This document shows positions 12,990-22,085 of a stretch of DNA of 64,000 bases, piece after piece; within the stretch, counting starts at the first letter, position 1, and each line of letters opens with the position of its first letter. This stretch comes from Mesorhizobium sp. M3A.F.Ca.ET.080.04.2.1 (GTDB taxonomy: Bacteria; Pseudomonadota; Alphaproteobacteria; Rhizobiales; Rhizobiaceae). The translations under genes and the position numbers were made by a program. The notes below the pieces were generated by a model, which saw nothing but the letters and a program-made list of their open reading frames with translations, had not been told where the DNA came from and did not search any database. The stretch spans positions 5,618,501-5,682,500 of the forward strand of contig NZ_CP034451.1 in the NCBI RefSeq assembly GCF_003952525.1. The letters run 5' to 3'.

Positions 12990-14660
12990 ATGGCGAATAC
13001 CGGAAACGCCGAACTCGTCTTCGCGCCGCTTGGCGGCGTTGGCGAGATCGGCATGAACTTCGCCCTCTACGGCTACGGGCCGGCCGATGCGCGCGAATGG
13101 ATCGTCGTCGACGTCGGCGTCACATTCCCCGATACCGCGCATCCGGGCGTCGATCTGATCCTGCCCGACACGCGCTTCATCGAGGAGAACCTGGACGGCT
13201 TGCGCGGCATCGTCATCACCCACGCGCATGAGGACCACTATGGCGCGCTGCTCGACATCTGGCCGAAGCTCAAAGCCCCGGTTTGGATGACGCCGTTCAC
13301 CGCCGGGCTGCTCGAAGCCAAGCGGCAAGGCGAGCAGGGCGCGCCGAAGATCCCCGCGACGATTTATCGGGCCGGCGAGAAGTTCACGATCGGTCCTTTC
13401 GAGATCGAGGCCATTCCGGTGGCGCACTCCATCCCCGAGCCGATGTCGCTGGCGATAACGACGCCGGCCGGAACGGTGATCCATACCGGCGACTGGAAGA
13501 TCGACCCAGCGCCGACGATCGGACCGAAGACGGACGAGGCACGCTTCCGCGCTTATGGCGACAAGGGTGTGCTGGCGCTGATCTGCGATTCCACGAATGC
13601 GCTGAGGGAAGGGGAGTCGCCCTCGGAAGTGGCGGTAGGCGAAGGCCTGAAGGGGGTGATCGAGAAGGCCAAGGGCCGTGTTGCGGTCACCACATTCTCT
13701 TCCAATGTCGGGCGCATCGTCTCGATCGCCAGGGCGGCGCGCGATGCCGGCCGGCAGTGCCTTGTGCTCGGCCGTTCGCTGAAGCGCGTCATCGATGTCG
13801 CGACCGAGCTCGGCTATATGGACGGATTGCCGGAATTCATCTCGGAGGAGGATTACGGCTTCATCCCGCGCGAGAACCTGGTGATCATCTGCACCGGCAG
13901 CCAAGGCGAGCCGCTGGCGGCACTGGCGAAGCTGTCGCGCGACGAGATGAAATCGGTGGCGCTTACGGCCGGCGACACGGTGGTGTTTTCCTCGCGCACC
14001 ATTCCCGGCAACGAGAAGGCGATCCTCGAAATCAAGAATCGGCTCATCGACCTTGGCATGAAGATCATTGAGGACGGCGATGCGCTGGTGCATGTCTCCG
14101 GCCATCCGCGCCGCAGCGAATTGCGCAAGATGTATGAATGGGTGCGGCCGCAGATCGGCGTGCCGGTGCATGGCGAGGCGGCGCATCTGGTGGCGCAGGG
14201 TTCGCTGATGTCGATGTCGGGCATCGGCCAGGTGGCGCAGGTGCGTGACGGCGACATGCTGAGGCTCTGGCCCGGCCCGGCGACGATCATCGACCAGGTG
14301 CCGTTCGGCCGCCTCTACAAGGACGGCATTCTGATCGGCACCGACCAGGCGATGGGCATCCGTGACCGGCGCAAGCTGTCGTTTGCCGGCCATGTCGCAG
14401 TCAATGTCGTGCTGGACGAAAAATACGAGCTTGCCGGCGATCCCGATCTGGTGGCGATCGGTGTCGCCGAGGCCGATGCCAGCGGCGAGACGCTGGAAGA
14501 CCTGATGCTCGATGCGGCAATCGGCGCGGTGGACTCCATCCCCCGCCAGCGCCGAAAAGACCTCGACCTGGTGCAGGAGGCGGTGCGCCGCGCCGTGCGG
14601 GGCGCCGCCAATGAAGCCTGGGGCAAGAAGCCACTGGTGACTGTATTCGTCACGCGGTGA
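12990..14660 (+). CDS. rnj: ribonuclease J
   Basis: 556 residues. A metallo-beta-lactamase/beta-CASP nuclease with 5'-3' exonuclease and endonuclease activity, used in mRNA decay and rRNA maturation in rhizobia. The zinc motif THAHEDHYG is near residue 73, with downstream histidines in VAHSIPE and HTGDW. The beta-CASP block includes CTGSQGEP and HVSGHPRRSEL. ATG 12990 follows AGGAAGGAAGAATTC. Full family length. Confidence 0.95.
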   Translation: MANTGNAELVFAPLGGVGEIGMNFALYGYGPADAREWIVVDVGVTFPDTAHPGVDLILPDTRFIEENLDGLRGIVITHAHEDHYGALLDIWPKLKAPVWMTPFTAGLLEAKRQGEQGAPKIPATIYRAGEKFTIGPFEIEAIPVAHSIPEPMSLAITTPAGTVIHTGDWKIDPAPTIGPKTDEARFRAYGDKGVLALICDSTNALREGESPSEVAVGEGLKGVIEKAKGRVAVTTFSSNVGRIVSIARAARDAGRQCLVLGRSLKRVIDVATELGYMDGLPEFISEEDYGFIPRENLVIICTGSQGEPLAALAKLSRDEMKSVALTAGDTVVFSSRTIPGNEKAILEIKNRLIDLGMKIIEDGDALVHVSGHPRRSELRKMYEWVRPQIGVPVHGEAAHLVAQGSLMSMSGIGQVAQVRDGDMLRLWPGPATIIDQVPFGRLYKDGILIGTDQAMGIRDRRKLSFAGHVAVNVVLDEKYELAGDPDLVAIGVAEADASGETLEDLMLDAAIGAVDSIPRQRRKDLDLVQEAVRRAVRGAANEAWGKKPLVTVFVTR

Positions 14661-14662
14661 CG

Positions 14663-14775
14663 AATAAGGGAATAGGGGAATAAGGCAGTAGGGGAATAGG
14701 GAAGAGCGAGCAGTTGCTGTTCTTCAATCTTGTTTTTTCCTACTCCCCTACTGCCCTACTCCCTTACTCCCCTAA
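14663..14775. repeat. large imperfect inverted repeat of GGGGAATA-like units
   Basis: The rnj-mce gap is mostly an inverted repeat. The left arm (14663-14704) is made of GGGAATA, GGGGAATA and GGCAGTAGGGGAATAGGG units. The right arm (14733-14775) is its imperfect complement (CCTACTCCCCTACTGCCC and so on). A strong T-rich step TTGTTTTTTCC sits at the loop side of the right arm. It could form a long stem of about 35 bp, separating rnj from mce transcription or acting as a mobile palindrome. Confidence 0.75.
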
Positions 14776-14788
14776 CGCGGAGCGTTAT

Positions 14789-15193
14789 ATGCTCGGACGC
14801 CTTAACCACGTCGCGCTTGCCGTGCCGGATTTGGCTGCGGCGGTCGCGGTCTATCGCGATGCGCTGGGTGCGCGGCTGAGCGAGCCGCAGGCGCTGCCGG
14901 AGCATGGCGTGACGGTGGTGTTCGTCGATGTCGGCAACACCAAGATCGAGTTGCTGGAGCCGCTCGGGGACGCTTCACCGATTGCCGCCTTCCTGCAGAA
15001 GAATCCCTCAGGCGGCATGCATCACGTGTGCTACGAGGTCGACGATATTCTGGCCGCGCGGGACCATCTCAAGGCGAGCGGGGCGCGCGTGCTCGGCGAC
15101 GGCAATCCGAAGACCGGCGCGCATGGCAAGCCGGTGCTGTTCCTGCACCCGAAGGACTTCTTCGGCACGCTGGTCGAACTGGAGCAGGCATGA
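14789..15193 (+). CDS. mce: methylmalonyl-CoA epimerase
   Basis: 134 residues, vicinal oxygen chelate (glyoxalase) fold. Interconverts (2R)- and (2S)-methylmalonyl-CoA in propionate catabolism, upstream of the B12-dependent mutase. Metal ligands are visible as LNHVALAV (His near residue 5), GMHHVCYEV (near residue 76) and the terminal HPKDFFGTLVELEQ. ATG 14789 is the first start after the inverted repeat and follows GCGGAGCG; an upstream in-frame start at 14714 lies within the repeat region and is rejected. The stop overlaps the next gene by ATGA. Confidence 0.93.
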   Translation: MLGRLNHVALAVPDLAAAVAVYRDALGARLSEPQALPEHGVTVVFVDVGNTKIELLEPLGDASPIAAFLQKNPSGGMHHVCYEVDDILAARDHLKASGARVLGDGNPKTGAHGKPVLFLHPKDFFGTLVELEQA

Positions 15194-15474
15194 GCTGGAT
15201 TTCGTTTGCAGCGCTCTTCTTCGTCACCTGGTGGCTGGTGCTGTTCGCGGTGCTGCCATTCAGCCTGCGCACGCAGGACGAGGACAAAGACGTGACGCTG
15301 GGCACGGTTTCGAGCGCACCGCGCGGACCGCATATGCTGCGCGCAGTCATCCGCACGACGATCGTCACGGCGATCGTCATTGGCGGTTTTTACGGTCTGA
15401 CGAGAGGGCTCGGCCTGGGCTTCGACGACATCCCGCACATCGTGCCGAACTTCAGTCATAGCGACGCCAATTAA
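15190..15474 (+). CDS. DUF1467 family membrane protein
   Basis: 94 residues, two predicted membrane helices (about 5-25 and 58-75) around a polar stretch LRTQDEDKDVTLGTVSSAPRGP. DUF1467 proteins are small alphaproteobacterial membrane proteins of unknown function, often next to mce and proS as here. Its ATG overlaps the mce stop (ATGA), so the two are translationally coupled. The function cannot be stated. Confidence 0.88.
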   Translation: MSWISFAALFFVTWWLVLFAVLPFSLRTQDEDKDVTLGTVSSAPRGPHMLRAVIRTTIVTAIVIGGFYGLTRGLGLGFDDIPHIVPNFSHSDAN

Positions 15475-15527
15475 GGGCCTCGGCCAGTCTCTCGCAAGTA
15501 TATGTCGGCATGCGTGCGCGACGGTTG

Positions 15528-15550
15528 AATCGGAAGCCGGCTTCCGATTT
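15528..15550 (+). terminator. palindrome after DUF1467, possible terminator
   Basis: A perfect 22-bp inverted repeat, AATCGGAAGCC followed directly by its complement, ending in TTT, lies 54 bp after the DUF1467 stop. It could fold with a 4-base CCGG loop. The T-run is short, so termination is likely but not certain; it may also be one of the dispersed palindromes. Confidence 0.55.
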
Positions 15551-15610
15551 CAGCGACAGACGCAGCGCAATGCGGTTTGGCGACTTATCGTGCTAAGCAG
15601 ATGATTGCCC

Positions 15611-15760
15611 AAAAAAAATGCAAGGCACGAGGCCTTGCAATTTAAACGCGTCCGATCCGTTTCCGGTGTCCGGCGGCAGCGAGTTACCGCGCCTAGATCG
15701 CATCCTCCCAAGACTTTGACCGCGTAGGAGAGCAGATTTTTCTCCGCCCTCTCGGTTATC
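15611..15760 (-). ncRNA. predicted small RNA of about 150 nt (unknown family)
   Basis: Read on the minus strand, this gene-free stretch has a promoter-like pair (15767-15795), then about 150 nt, then the hairpin GCAAGGC-CTCGT-GCCTTGC (15620-15638) followed by eight T residues (plus-strand A8 at 15611-15618), a strong intrinsic terminator. Internal segments can form more hairpins (GGAGA/TCTCC, GCGG/CCGC, CCGG-ACA-CCGG). No convincing coding sequence is present; a 93-codon frame spanning it has no ribosome-binding site at a sensible distance. I do not recognise a known RNA family. It ends about 290 bp upstream of proS on the opposite strand. Confidence 0.5.
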
Positions 15761-15766
15761 GGCGCA

Positions 15767-15795
15767 CACTAGACCAAGGCAGGTGAAAATGTCAC
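15767..15795 (-). promoter_or_regulatory. sigma-70-type promoter for the predicted small RNA
   Basis: On the minus strand GTGACA (15795-15790) is a -35 with one mismatch to TTGACA. After exactly 17 bases comes CTAGTG (15772-15767) as a -10 related to the alphaproteobacterial CTATAT. The predicted start is near 15760. Confidence 0.45.
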
Positions 15796-16048
15796 GAAGA
15801 ATTTTGCCTCCAAATGGGCAATATCGTGCTGCACTGCACAATAGTATGGCATGGCTTGCTTGTGAATCGATCAAATTGGCTTAATCGGCATTTTGCGGCC
15901 CGGAAGCCCTTTTTCGGCGAGTACCAGAAGGCCGCAACACTTTGCGGCGCTCGGGTTTCCATTCGGTCATGAAATGGCTATGAAGCCCGGGCAAGCAGCC
16001 TCGGCTGCGCCGATTCCGGCGCCGCTATTCTCACTCACGGACCAGTCC

Positions 16049-17374
16049 ATGCGTTTGTCGCGCTATTTCCTGCCCATTCTCAAAGAGAACCCCCGTGAGG
16101 CCGAGATCGTCTCGCATCGGCTGATGCTGCGCGCCGGCATGATCCGCCAGCAGGGGCAGGGCAGCTTCAGCTGGCTGCCGATCGGCAAGCGGGTGCTGGA
16201 CAAGGTCTGCCAGATCGTTCGCGAGGAGCAGAACCGGGCTGGCGCGCTGGAGATTCTGATGCCGACCGTGCAGTCGGCGGATCTGTGGCGCGAAAGCGGC
16301 CGCTATGACGATTACGGCAAGGAGATGCTGCGCATCAAGGATCGCCAGGACCGTGACATGCTCTACGGGCCGACCAACGAGGAAGTCGTCACCGAGATCT
16401 TCCGCGCCTATGTCAAGTCCTACAAGGACCTGCCGCTCAACCTCTATCACATCCAGTGGAAATACCGCGACGAGGTCAGGCCGCGTTTCGGCGTCATGCG
16501 CAGTCGCGAATTCCTGATGAAGGACGCGTATTCCTTCGACCTGGACTATGAAGGCGCCAAGGCCGCCTACAACCGCATGTTCGTTTCCTATCTCAGGACG
16601 TTCACGCGCATGGGCTTGCAGGCTATTCCGATGCGCGCCGACACCGGCCCGATCGGCGGCGACCTCAGCCATGAGTTCATCATCCTGGCCGAGACCGGCG
16701 AAAGCCAGGTGTTCTGCGATCGCGAGTATCTGTCGCTTGCGGTGCCGGGCGAGAACACCGATTTCTCCAACGACGCCGAGATCGGCGACATCGTGAAACA
16801 GTGGACGACCCCGTACGCCGCCACCGACGAAATGCATGACGAGGAGGCCTGGACGAAGGTGCCGGAAGCCGACCGGCTCTCCGCGCGCGGCATCGAGGTC
16901 GGCCATATCTTCCATTTCGGCGAGAAATACTCCAAGCCGATGGGCGCCAAGGTGACCGGTCCGGACGGCAAGGACCATTTCGTTTCGAGCGGCTCCTACG
17001 GCATCGGTCCGACGCGGCTGATCGCGGCGATCATCGAGGCGAGTCACGACGAGAACGGCATCATCTGGCCGGAGTCGGTGGCGCCGTTCGACGTCGGCCT
17101 GATCAACATGAAGGTGGGCGATGGAGAGTGCGACCGCGTCTGCGAAGAACTCTATGCGGCGCTCACCGCGGCCGGTAAGGACGTGCTCTACGACGATAGC
17201 GACCAGCGGCCGGGCGGCAAGTTCGCCACCGCGGATCTTATCGGCCTGCCGTGGCAGGTGGTTGTCGGGCCGCGCGGCGTGGCCGCCGGCGAAGTCGAGA
17301 TCAAGAACCGCCGGACCGGTGAGCGCGAGACGCTGCCGATCGCGGACGCCGGGAAGCGCCTGGGTATCGCCTGA
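16049..17374 (+). CDS. proS: prolyl-tRNA synthetase (short alphaproteobacterial form)
   Basis: 441 residues, class II aminoacyl-tRNA synthetase that charges tRNA-Pro. Class II motifs are visible: motif 2 region [20 protein letters not shown] near residue 145 and the motif 3 region [18 protein letters not shown] near residue 313; a C-terminal anticodon-binding domain follows. The large editing insertion of gammaproteobacterial ProS is absent, as usual in rhizobia. ATG 16049 gives the family start [10 protein letters not shown]; an upstream in-frame ATG at 15893 adds 52 unsupported residues. Its stop overlaps the lolC start (TGATG). Confidence 0.96.
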   Translation: MRLSRYFLPILKENPREAEIVSHRLMLRAGMIRQQGQGSFSWLPIGKRVLDKVCQIVREEQNRAGALEILMPTVQSADLWRESGRYDDYGKEMLRIKDRQDRDMLYGPTNEEVVTEIFRAYVKSYKDLPLNLYHIQWKYRDEVRPRFGVMRSREFLMKDAYSFDLDYEGAKAAYNRMFVSYLRTFTRMGLQAIPMRADTGPIGGDLSHEFIILAETGESQVFCDREYLSLAVPGENTDFSNDAEIGDIVKQWTTPYAATDEMHDEEAWTKVPEADRLSARGIEVGHIFHFGEKYSKPMGAKVTGPDGKDHFVSSGSYGIGPTRLIAAIIEASHDENGIIWPESVAPFDVGLINMKVGDGECDRVCEELYAALTAAGKDVLYDDSDQRPGGKFATADLIGLPWQVVVGPRGVAAGEVEIKNRRTGERETLPIADAGKRLGIA

Positions 17375-18657
17375 TGAGCGAGGCGGCTGCAGTCCGATCT
17401 CCGGCAGGCGCCTTCTCGGGCTTTGAGCGCATGGTGGCGTGGCGCTATCTGCGTTCGCGGCGCAAGGAGACGGTGATCTCGGTCATCGCCTCGATCTCCT
17501 TCCTCGGCATCATGCTGGGCGTCGCGACGCTGATCGTCGTCATGGCGGTGATGAATGGGTTCCGCGCCGAGCTGCTCACCCGCATCCTTGGCGTCAATGG
17601 CCATCTGATCGTGCAGCCGCTGGATTCGCCGCTGGAGGACTACGCCCAGGTGGCGAGCCGCATCAATGGCGTTGCCGGCGTCAAATACGCTATCCCGCTG
17701 ATCGACGGGCAGGTGCTGGCGCAGGGCAATGTCGGGGGCGGCGTGGGCGCGCTGGTGCGCGGCATTCGCGGCGAAGACCTCGGCAAGATCCAGATTGTCG
17801 CCGGCAACATCAAGCAGGGCACGCTCGACGGCTTCGACGCCGGCGAGGGCGTGGCGATCGGCAAGCGGATGGCCGAGAATCTGGGCCTCGTGCTCGGCGA
17901 CACAATCACGCTGATCTCGCCAGACGGCGACGTCACCCCGCTGGGCACCACGCCGCGCATGAAGGGCTACAAGATCACTGCGATTTTCGAGGTCGGCATG
18001 TCGGAGTATGACAGCTCGATCGTCTACATGCCGTTTTCCGAAGCGCAGCTCTTCTTCAACATGGACGGGCGGGCGCAGACCATCGAGATCTATGTCGACA
18101 ACCCCGACAATGTCGATGCGCTGAAGCCGCTGGTCGAACAGGCGGCGCAGCGGCCGATCGACCTCGTCGACTGGCGCCAGCGCAACGAGACCTTCTTCTC
18201 GGCACTGCAGGTCGAGCGCAACGTCATGTTCATGATCCTGACGCTGATCGTTCTGGTGGCGGCGCTCAACATCATTTCCGGCCTCATCATGCTGGTGAAG
18301 GACAAGGGACACGACATCGCCATACTGCGCACCATGGGCGCCACACGGGGCGCGATCCTGCGCATCTTCCTGATGACAGGGGCGGCGATCGGCGTCACCG
18401 GCACCATAGCCGGCGTGCTGCTCGGCGTCGTCATCTGCCTCAACATCGAATCTATCCGGCAGTTCTTCTCCTGGATGACCGGCAGGATCCTGTTCAACCC
18501 GGAACTCTATTTCCTCAGCCAGCTGCCGGCGAAAATGGACGCGCGCGAGACGACCTATGTCGTCATCATGGCGCTGAGCCTGTCCTTCCTGGCAACGGTG
18601 TTTCCAGCCTGGCGGGCGGCCAGGCTCGATCCGGTCGAAGCCTTGAGGTACGAGTGA
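17374..18657 (+). CDS. lolC: lipoprotein-releasing ABC transporter permease, LolC/LolE type
   Basis: 427 residues. Inner-membrane permease that releases outer-membrane lipoproteins to LolA. One helix near residue 35 is followed by a large periplasmic domain (about 60-270) and three C-terminal helices of the FtsX/MacB type. Only one such permease is present, so a homodimer is likely, as in many alphaproteobacteria. Start overlaps proS; its stop overlaps lolD, indicating one operon proS-lolC-lolD. Confidence 0.94.
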   Translation: MSEAAAVRSPAGAFSGFERMVAWRYLRSRRKETVISVIASISFLGIMLGVATLIVVMAVMNGFRAELLTRILGVNGHLIVQPLDSPLEDYAQVASRINGVAGVKYAIPLIDGQVLAQGNVGGGVGALVRGIRGEDLGKIQIVAGNIKQGTLDGFDAGEGVAIGKRMAENLGLVLGDTITLISPDGDVTPLGTTPRMKGYKITAIFEVGMSEYDSSIVYMPFSEAQLFFNMDGRAQTIEIYVDNPDNVDALKPLVEQAAQRPIDLVDWRQRNETFFSALQVERNVMFMILTLIVLVAALNIISGLIMLVKDKGHDIAILRTMGATRGAILRIFLMTGAAIGVTGTIAGVLLGVVICLNIESIRQFFSWMTGRILFNPELYFLSQLPAKMDARETTYVVIMALSLSFLATVFPAWRAARLDPVEALRYE

Positions 18658-19337
18658 TGGCCGAAGCCGTAATCGAGCTGAAGGGTGTCGAGCGCCACTA
18701 TGTCCAGGGGCCGCGCAAGCTCACCATCCTCAACGGTGCGGACTTTTCGCTCAACCGTGGCGAGATGGTAGCACTGGTGGCGCCGTCCGGAACCGGCAAG
18801 TCGACCCTGCTGCATACGGCGGGACTGCTCGAGCGACCGGACGCCGGCGACGTGATCCTCAGCGGGCGTGCCTGCGGCCGGCTGTCGGACGAGGAGCGCA
18901 CGGCGATCCGCCGCAACGATGTCGGCTTCGTTTACCAGTTCCATCATCTGCTGCCGGAATTCTCCGCGCTTGAAAACATCATGATGCCGCAGCTGATCAA
19001 AGGGCTCGGCCGCAAGGACGCCGCCGAGCGGGCGGCCCAGCTTCTCGACTACATGCAGATTGGCAAGCGCGCGCAGCATCGGCCGTCCGAGCTTTCGGGC
19101 GGCGAGCAGCAGCGCGTCGCCATCGCGCGTGCCGTGGCCAATGCGCCGCTGGTGCTTCTCGCCGACGAGCCGACCGGCAATCTCGATCCGACCACCGCCT
19201 CCTACGTTTTCGATGCGCTCGAGGCGCTGGTAAGGCAGTCCGGTCTGGCCGCGCTGATCGCAACCCATAACCACGAACTGGCCGGCCGCATGGACCGCCG
19301 CGTGACGCTGGCCGACGGCAAGGTAGTGCCGCTTTAG
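18657..19337 (+). CDS. lolD: lipoprotein-releasing ABC transporter ATP-binding protein
   Basis: 226 residues, the ATPase of the Lol complex. Walker A is APSGTGKST near residue 43, the signature [14 protein letters not shown] near residue 148, and Walker [13 protein letters not shown] near residue 166. ATG 18657 overlaps the lolC TGA; an in-frame GTG three bases upstream is less likely. The first residue of Walker A is Ala rather than Gly, which is tolerated in the family. Confidence 0.95.
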   Translation: MAEAVIELKGVERHYVQGPRKLTILNGADFSLNRGEMVALVAPSGTGKSTLLHTAGLLERPDAGDVILSGRACGRLSDEERTAIRRNDVGFVYQFHHLLPEFSALENIMMPQLIKGLGRKDAAERAAQLLDYMQIGKRAQHRPSELSGGEQQRVAIARAVANAPLVLLADEPTGNLDPTTASYVFDALEALVRQSGLAALIATHNHELAGRMDRRVTLADGKVVPL

Positions 19338-19539
19338 GGCTGTTCGATATTCGGGCCGGCCGGCTTCCGTATGGCTGTTTCCTGCGCTTCGGACCCTTTC
19401 ATCCTCGGCTCGGCCTGATCCCAATCTTGACTGCACTTGGCTTCGGCTCGTTCCCATAGAGCCCTAACGCTTCGTCAACCTTTCCTTAACCTTGCCCGAA
19501 CGGATCGCCGGATTCGTTCCGGCGCGCCATTGGCGATCG

Positions 19540-19574
19540 TTGACATTCGAACAAAATTAGAACAAATTATGAAC
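19540..19574 (+). promoter_or_regulatory. promoter with two overlapping LexA (SOS) boxes
   Basis: Three GAAC half-sites spaced by exactly seven bases (19549-19552, 19560-19563, 19571-19574) form two overlapping GAAC-N7-GAAC boxes, the LexA operator form known in Alphaproteobacteria. TTGACA at 19540-19545 is a perfect -35, and the -10 region must fall inside the boxes. A TCAA-N7-TTAAC element at 19475-19490 resembles a CtrA site with one mismatch. The next gene is the 28-codon frame at 19597. Confidence 0.75.
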
Positions 19575-19596
19575 ATTACACAAACAGGAGAGAGTT

Positions 19597-19683
19597 ATGG
19601 CCGATCTGGTTCAGGATGTCATCTCGCTGGTCTGCATGAGCACCTTCCTCATTTCCATGGCGCTCTGGATCGGCGCCATGTGA
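19597..19683 (+). CDS. 28-residue membrane peptide, predicted SOS-regulated
   Basis: A short frame starting ATG 19597, with a clear AGGAGAGAG ribosome-binding site at 19586-19593, ending TGA 19681. The peptide starts MADLVQDVISLVC and continues as one hydrophobic helix ending MALWIGAM, so it should sit in the inner membrane. It lies 22 bp after two LexA boxes and is followed by a hairpin terminator, so it forms its own transcription unit. In Caulobacter the SOS-induced division inhibitor SidA is a similarly tiny membrane protein. Homology is not claimed; size, topology and regulation match. Confidence 0.7.
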   Translation: MADLVQDVISLVCMSTFLISMALWIGAM

Positions 19684-19709
19684 GGATGGGGCGGTTACCG
19701 CCGCTGTGC

Positions 19710-19729
19710 GGGCGGGCAAAGGCCCGCCC
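19710..19729 (+). terminator. GC-rich hairpin after the small peptide gene
   Basis: GGGCGGGC (19710-19717), loop AAAG, GCCCGCCC (19722-19729): a perfect 8-bp stem 26 bp after the stop of the 28-codon gene. A second partial GGGC/GCCC repeat and then GTTTTTCTT follow by 19765. A terminator is likely although the T-run is offset. Confidence 0.6.
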
Positions 19730-19799
19730 TTGGGACGGGCAAGCCCGCCCATTGTTAAGTTTTTCTTGGCCCTGCCCCCGCTAGGCTGCTGCTTCAGAC

Positions 19800-21176
19800 A
19801 TGGGAGCAAAGGCAGTGTCGGTCATTGTGACGGTCATCCTCGTGGCCGGAAATCTCGGACTGATCTTTCTCTTGATGAGCCTGCCGCTGGGACTGTGCAC
19901 CGTTCGCGTCAGCCGCCTGGTCCAGGCCGACCGCCATCGTCTCTGGCAGGCGCTGTGGCCGCTCGGCCGTGACGCCGGCTGGTCCGGCGAGATCCTCTCG
20001 GCCGAGGCCATGGATAGCGAAGGGGCTGTGCGATTGAGACTGTCCTGGGAAGGCCGCGATGGTCAGCCGATCGAGCGCAGGGCTCGGTTCGAGGATGTCG
20101 TTGAGGGCAGCCGTTTCTCGATGCGTATCATTGAGGACACGGCGCTCGATCCCTCATTCTGGGCCAACTATCGAGAGACCGCCGAACTCGTATCCGAAGG
20201 CGATGCGACGCGGGTGACGCTGAGGCAAACCGACCACTATCGCGGCGTTGCCTTCCTAATCTTCCGCTACTTCGCGCTCCGCCGCGAGCTCGGCAAGCTG
20301 CAGGTGTGGGCAAGAACCGGTGAGTATCGCAAGGGCGGCTGGTTCGAGCATCCGCTGAGCCAGATCGGCTTTGCCGTACTCTCGGCCTTCATCCTGTGGC
20401 CTTTCTTCGGTCTCAACCTTGGTGGCCTGGCGCTCGCCGCTATCCTGACCTCGGTGGTGGCGCTGCACGAGCTCGGCCACATGGCGGCGTTCCGGCTGAC
20501 TGGGCATCGCCGTGCGCGCATGATCTTCATTCCGCTGCTCGGCGGCGTCGCCATCGGCGGAAGACCTTATGACAGTCGCTTCGAAGTCGCCTTCGTGGCG
20601 CTGATGGGCGCAGGCTTCTCCGCTTTCCTGGTGCCGGTGCTGATCGCCGCTAGCGGTCTTGCCGGTAGCGAGGGCCATCGGCTGGCCGCCGCGTTGCTGG
20701 CGACGCTTGCCGGCTGCGCGTCGCTGTTCAACATCGCCAACCTGGTGCCGGTGTGGAAGTTCGACGGCGGCCAGGTGCTGCGCCAGATCTGCCCAGGGCC
20801 GATCGCGCTGGCGCTGGCGTCGTTCCTGCTGCTATCGGCTTTGCTTGCTCTCGGCTGGCATGTCGGCTTTTCGCCCAGTTTCCTGCTGATCGCGGGAGCG
20901 GTGTTCTCGATTCTCAGCCTGCTCACCATGGGAAGCGGCGTGAAGCCGCGTCACGAGCTGAAGCCGATCCATGCCTTCGACAGGCTTGCCATGGCCGGCG
21001 CGCTGCTGGCGGTTTGCCATCCATGGCTACGGCGTGCTGTGGGCGTTGGCGCGGCTGATGTAGGCCTGAGGCAAATCAGCCGGCCTTGCGCTCCGGCTCC
21101 GCCAAAGGCGCAGCGGCAGGCCCGAACACATCCTCGAACGCGGCTTTCAGCGCCAGGTCGACATCGGCAATGGTGA
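19800..21176 (+). CDS. M50 (site-2 protease-like) membrane metalloprotease, C-terminus frameshifted
   Basis: 458 residues as read. An N-terminal membrane helix is followed by a soluble segment (about 38-170) that looks like a SRPBCC/START-type domain, then several helices with the zinc motif HELGH (223-227) and the second motif [11 protein letters not shown] (Asp 322), as in site-2 proteases. The end is abnormal. An extra T in the TTT at 21013-21015 appears to shift the frame: removing one gives [19 protein letters not shown] and a stop at 21061-21063, whereas the frame as read runs 101 bp into lipB on the other strand with an arginine- and proline-rich tail. Start ATG 19800; GTG 19815 is an alternative. 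Substrate unknown. Confidence 0.75.
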   Translation: MGAKAVSVIVTVILVAGNLGLIFLLMSLPLGLCTVRVSRLVQADRHRLWQALWPLGRDAGWSGEILSAEAMDSEGAVRLRLSWEGRDGQPIERRARFEDVVEGSRFSMRIIEDTALDPSFWANYRETAELVSEGDATRVTLRQTDHYRGVAFLIFRYFALRRELGKLQVWARTGEYRKGGWFEHPLSQIGFAVLSAFILWPFFGLNLGGLALAAILTSVVALHELGHMAAFRLTGHRRARMIFIPLLGGVAIGGRPYDSRFEVAFVALMGAGFSAFLVPVLIAASGLAGSEGHRLAAALLATLAGCASLFNIANLVPVWKFDGGQVLRQICPGPIALALASFLLLSALLALGWHVGFSPSFLLIAGAVFSILSLLTMGSGVKPRHELKPIHAFDRLAMAGALLAVCHPWLRRAVGVGAADVGLRQISRPCAPAPPKAQRQARTHPRTRLSAPGRHRQW

Positions 21177-21819
21177 CGGGCAGGCCAAGGTCGACCAGGC
21201 TGGTGACGCCGTGATCCGAGACGCCGCAAGGCACGATGCCGCTGAAATGGCCGAGCTCCGGCTCGACATTGATGGCAATGCCATGGAAGCTCACCCAGCG
21301 CCGCAGCCGGATGCCTATGGCCGCGATCTTGTCCTCGGCCGGCGTACCGTCCGGCGGGGCGGGGCGGTCCGGCCGCACCACCCAGACGCCGACGCGGTCC
21401 TCACGCCGCTCGCCGCGCACGTTGAAGGCGGCAAGTGTGCCGATGATCCATTGCTCGAGCGCGGCGACGAAGGCGCGGACGTCCTCGCGCCGGCGCTTGA
21501 GGTCAAGCATCACATAGGCCACGCGTTGGCCGGGGCCGTGATAGGTGTATTCGCCGCCTCGGCCGGCAGCGAAGACCGGGAACCGGTCGGGGTCGATCAG
21601 ATCATCGACGCGGGCGCTGGTTCCCGCGGTGTAGAGCGGCGGATGCTCGACCAGCCAGACCATCTCGCCGGCAGCGCCATTGCGGATCGCGTCGGCCCGT
21701 GCCTCCATGAAGGCGAGCGCGTCTGGATAGGAGGTGAGGCCGGGCTCGATCACCCATTCGACCGGCGCCGAACCGGGGAGGGGCAGGAACGACGTGGCGA
21801 TCTGGCTGCGTTCTGTCAT
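21076..21819 (-). CDS. lipB: lipoyl(octanoyl) transferase
   Basis: 247 residues. Transfers octanoyl groups from acyl carrier protein to lipoate-dependent enzymes such as pyruvate dehydrogenase and the glycine cleavage H protein. Key parts: [16 protein letters not shown] near residue 87, the catalytic Lys 164 in [15 protein letters not shown] and Cys 198 in [18 protein letters not shown] 21819 is chosen; an upstream frame to 21909 lacks an ATG-led family start. Convergent with the M50 gene, whose predicted true stop lies 12 bp away. Confidence 0.95.
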   Translation of the reverse strand: MTERSQIATSFLPLPGSAPVEWVIEPGLTSYPDALAFMEARADAIRNGAAGEMVWLVEHPPLYTAGTSARVDDLIDPDRFPVFAAGRGGEYTYHGPGQRVAYVMLDLKRRREDVRAFVAALEQWIIGTLAAFNVRGERREDRVGVWVVRPDRPAPPDGTPAEDKIAAIGIRLRRWVSFHGIAINVEPELGHFSGIVPCGVSDHGVTSLVDLGLPVTIADVDLALKAAFEDVFGPAAAPLAEPERKAG

Positions 21820-22000
21820 GGCATGATCTCGACTCGCGCTTATATGGCGGCAATCCGCTAAAACGTCCAGTTCCGGTGGCTGGCGACCCGGCCTTGCAGG
21901 GTTGTGCATATCGGCGGCGAATATTCCGCACGGCGCACTTGTTTCGCCGGAAACGATTTGCTACAGGCCCCGGGCCGGTCGGTTCCGGCTCCTACCACGT

Positions 22001-22085
22001 GCGGTCGTGGCGGAATTGGTAGACGCGCAGCGTTGAGGTCGCTGTGGGGCAACCCGTGGAAGTTCGAGTCTTCTCGACCGCACCA
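22001..22085 (+). tRNA. tRNA-Leu (anticodon GAG)
   Basis: The acceptor stem GCGGTCG pairs with CGACCGC, followed by A and an encoded CCA (22083-22085). The D arm holds GGAATTGGTAGAC, the anticodon stem-loop is CAGCG-TTGAGGT-CGCTG with anticodon GAG, a long class II variable arm (TGGGGCAACCCGTGG) follows, and the T arm contains GTTCGAGTC. It reads leucine codons CUC and CUU. Confidence 0.97.

Noticed and set aside
15611..15760. 6S RNA, SRP RNA or an anti-Shine-Dalgarno (alpha-r14-like) RNA
   Set aside because: Length suits 6S, but the 5' and 3' ends do not pair into a long bulged rod, no SRP tetraloop core is present and there is no CCUCC-rich loop. Family left open.
15593..15874. 93-codon minus-strand frame
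   Set aside because: It spans a promoter-like element and an intrinsic terminator, has no ribosome-binding site at a sensible distance, and its product has no recognisable features. The small RNA explanation is better.
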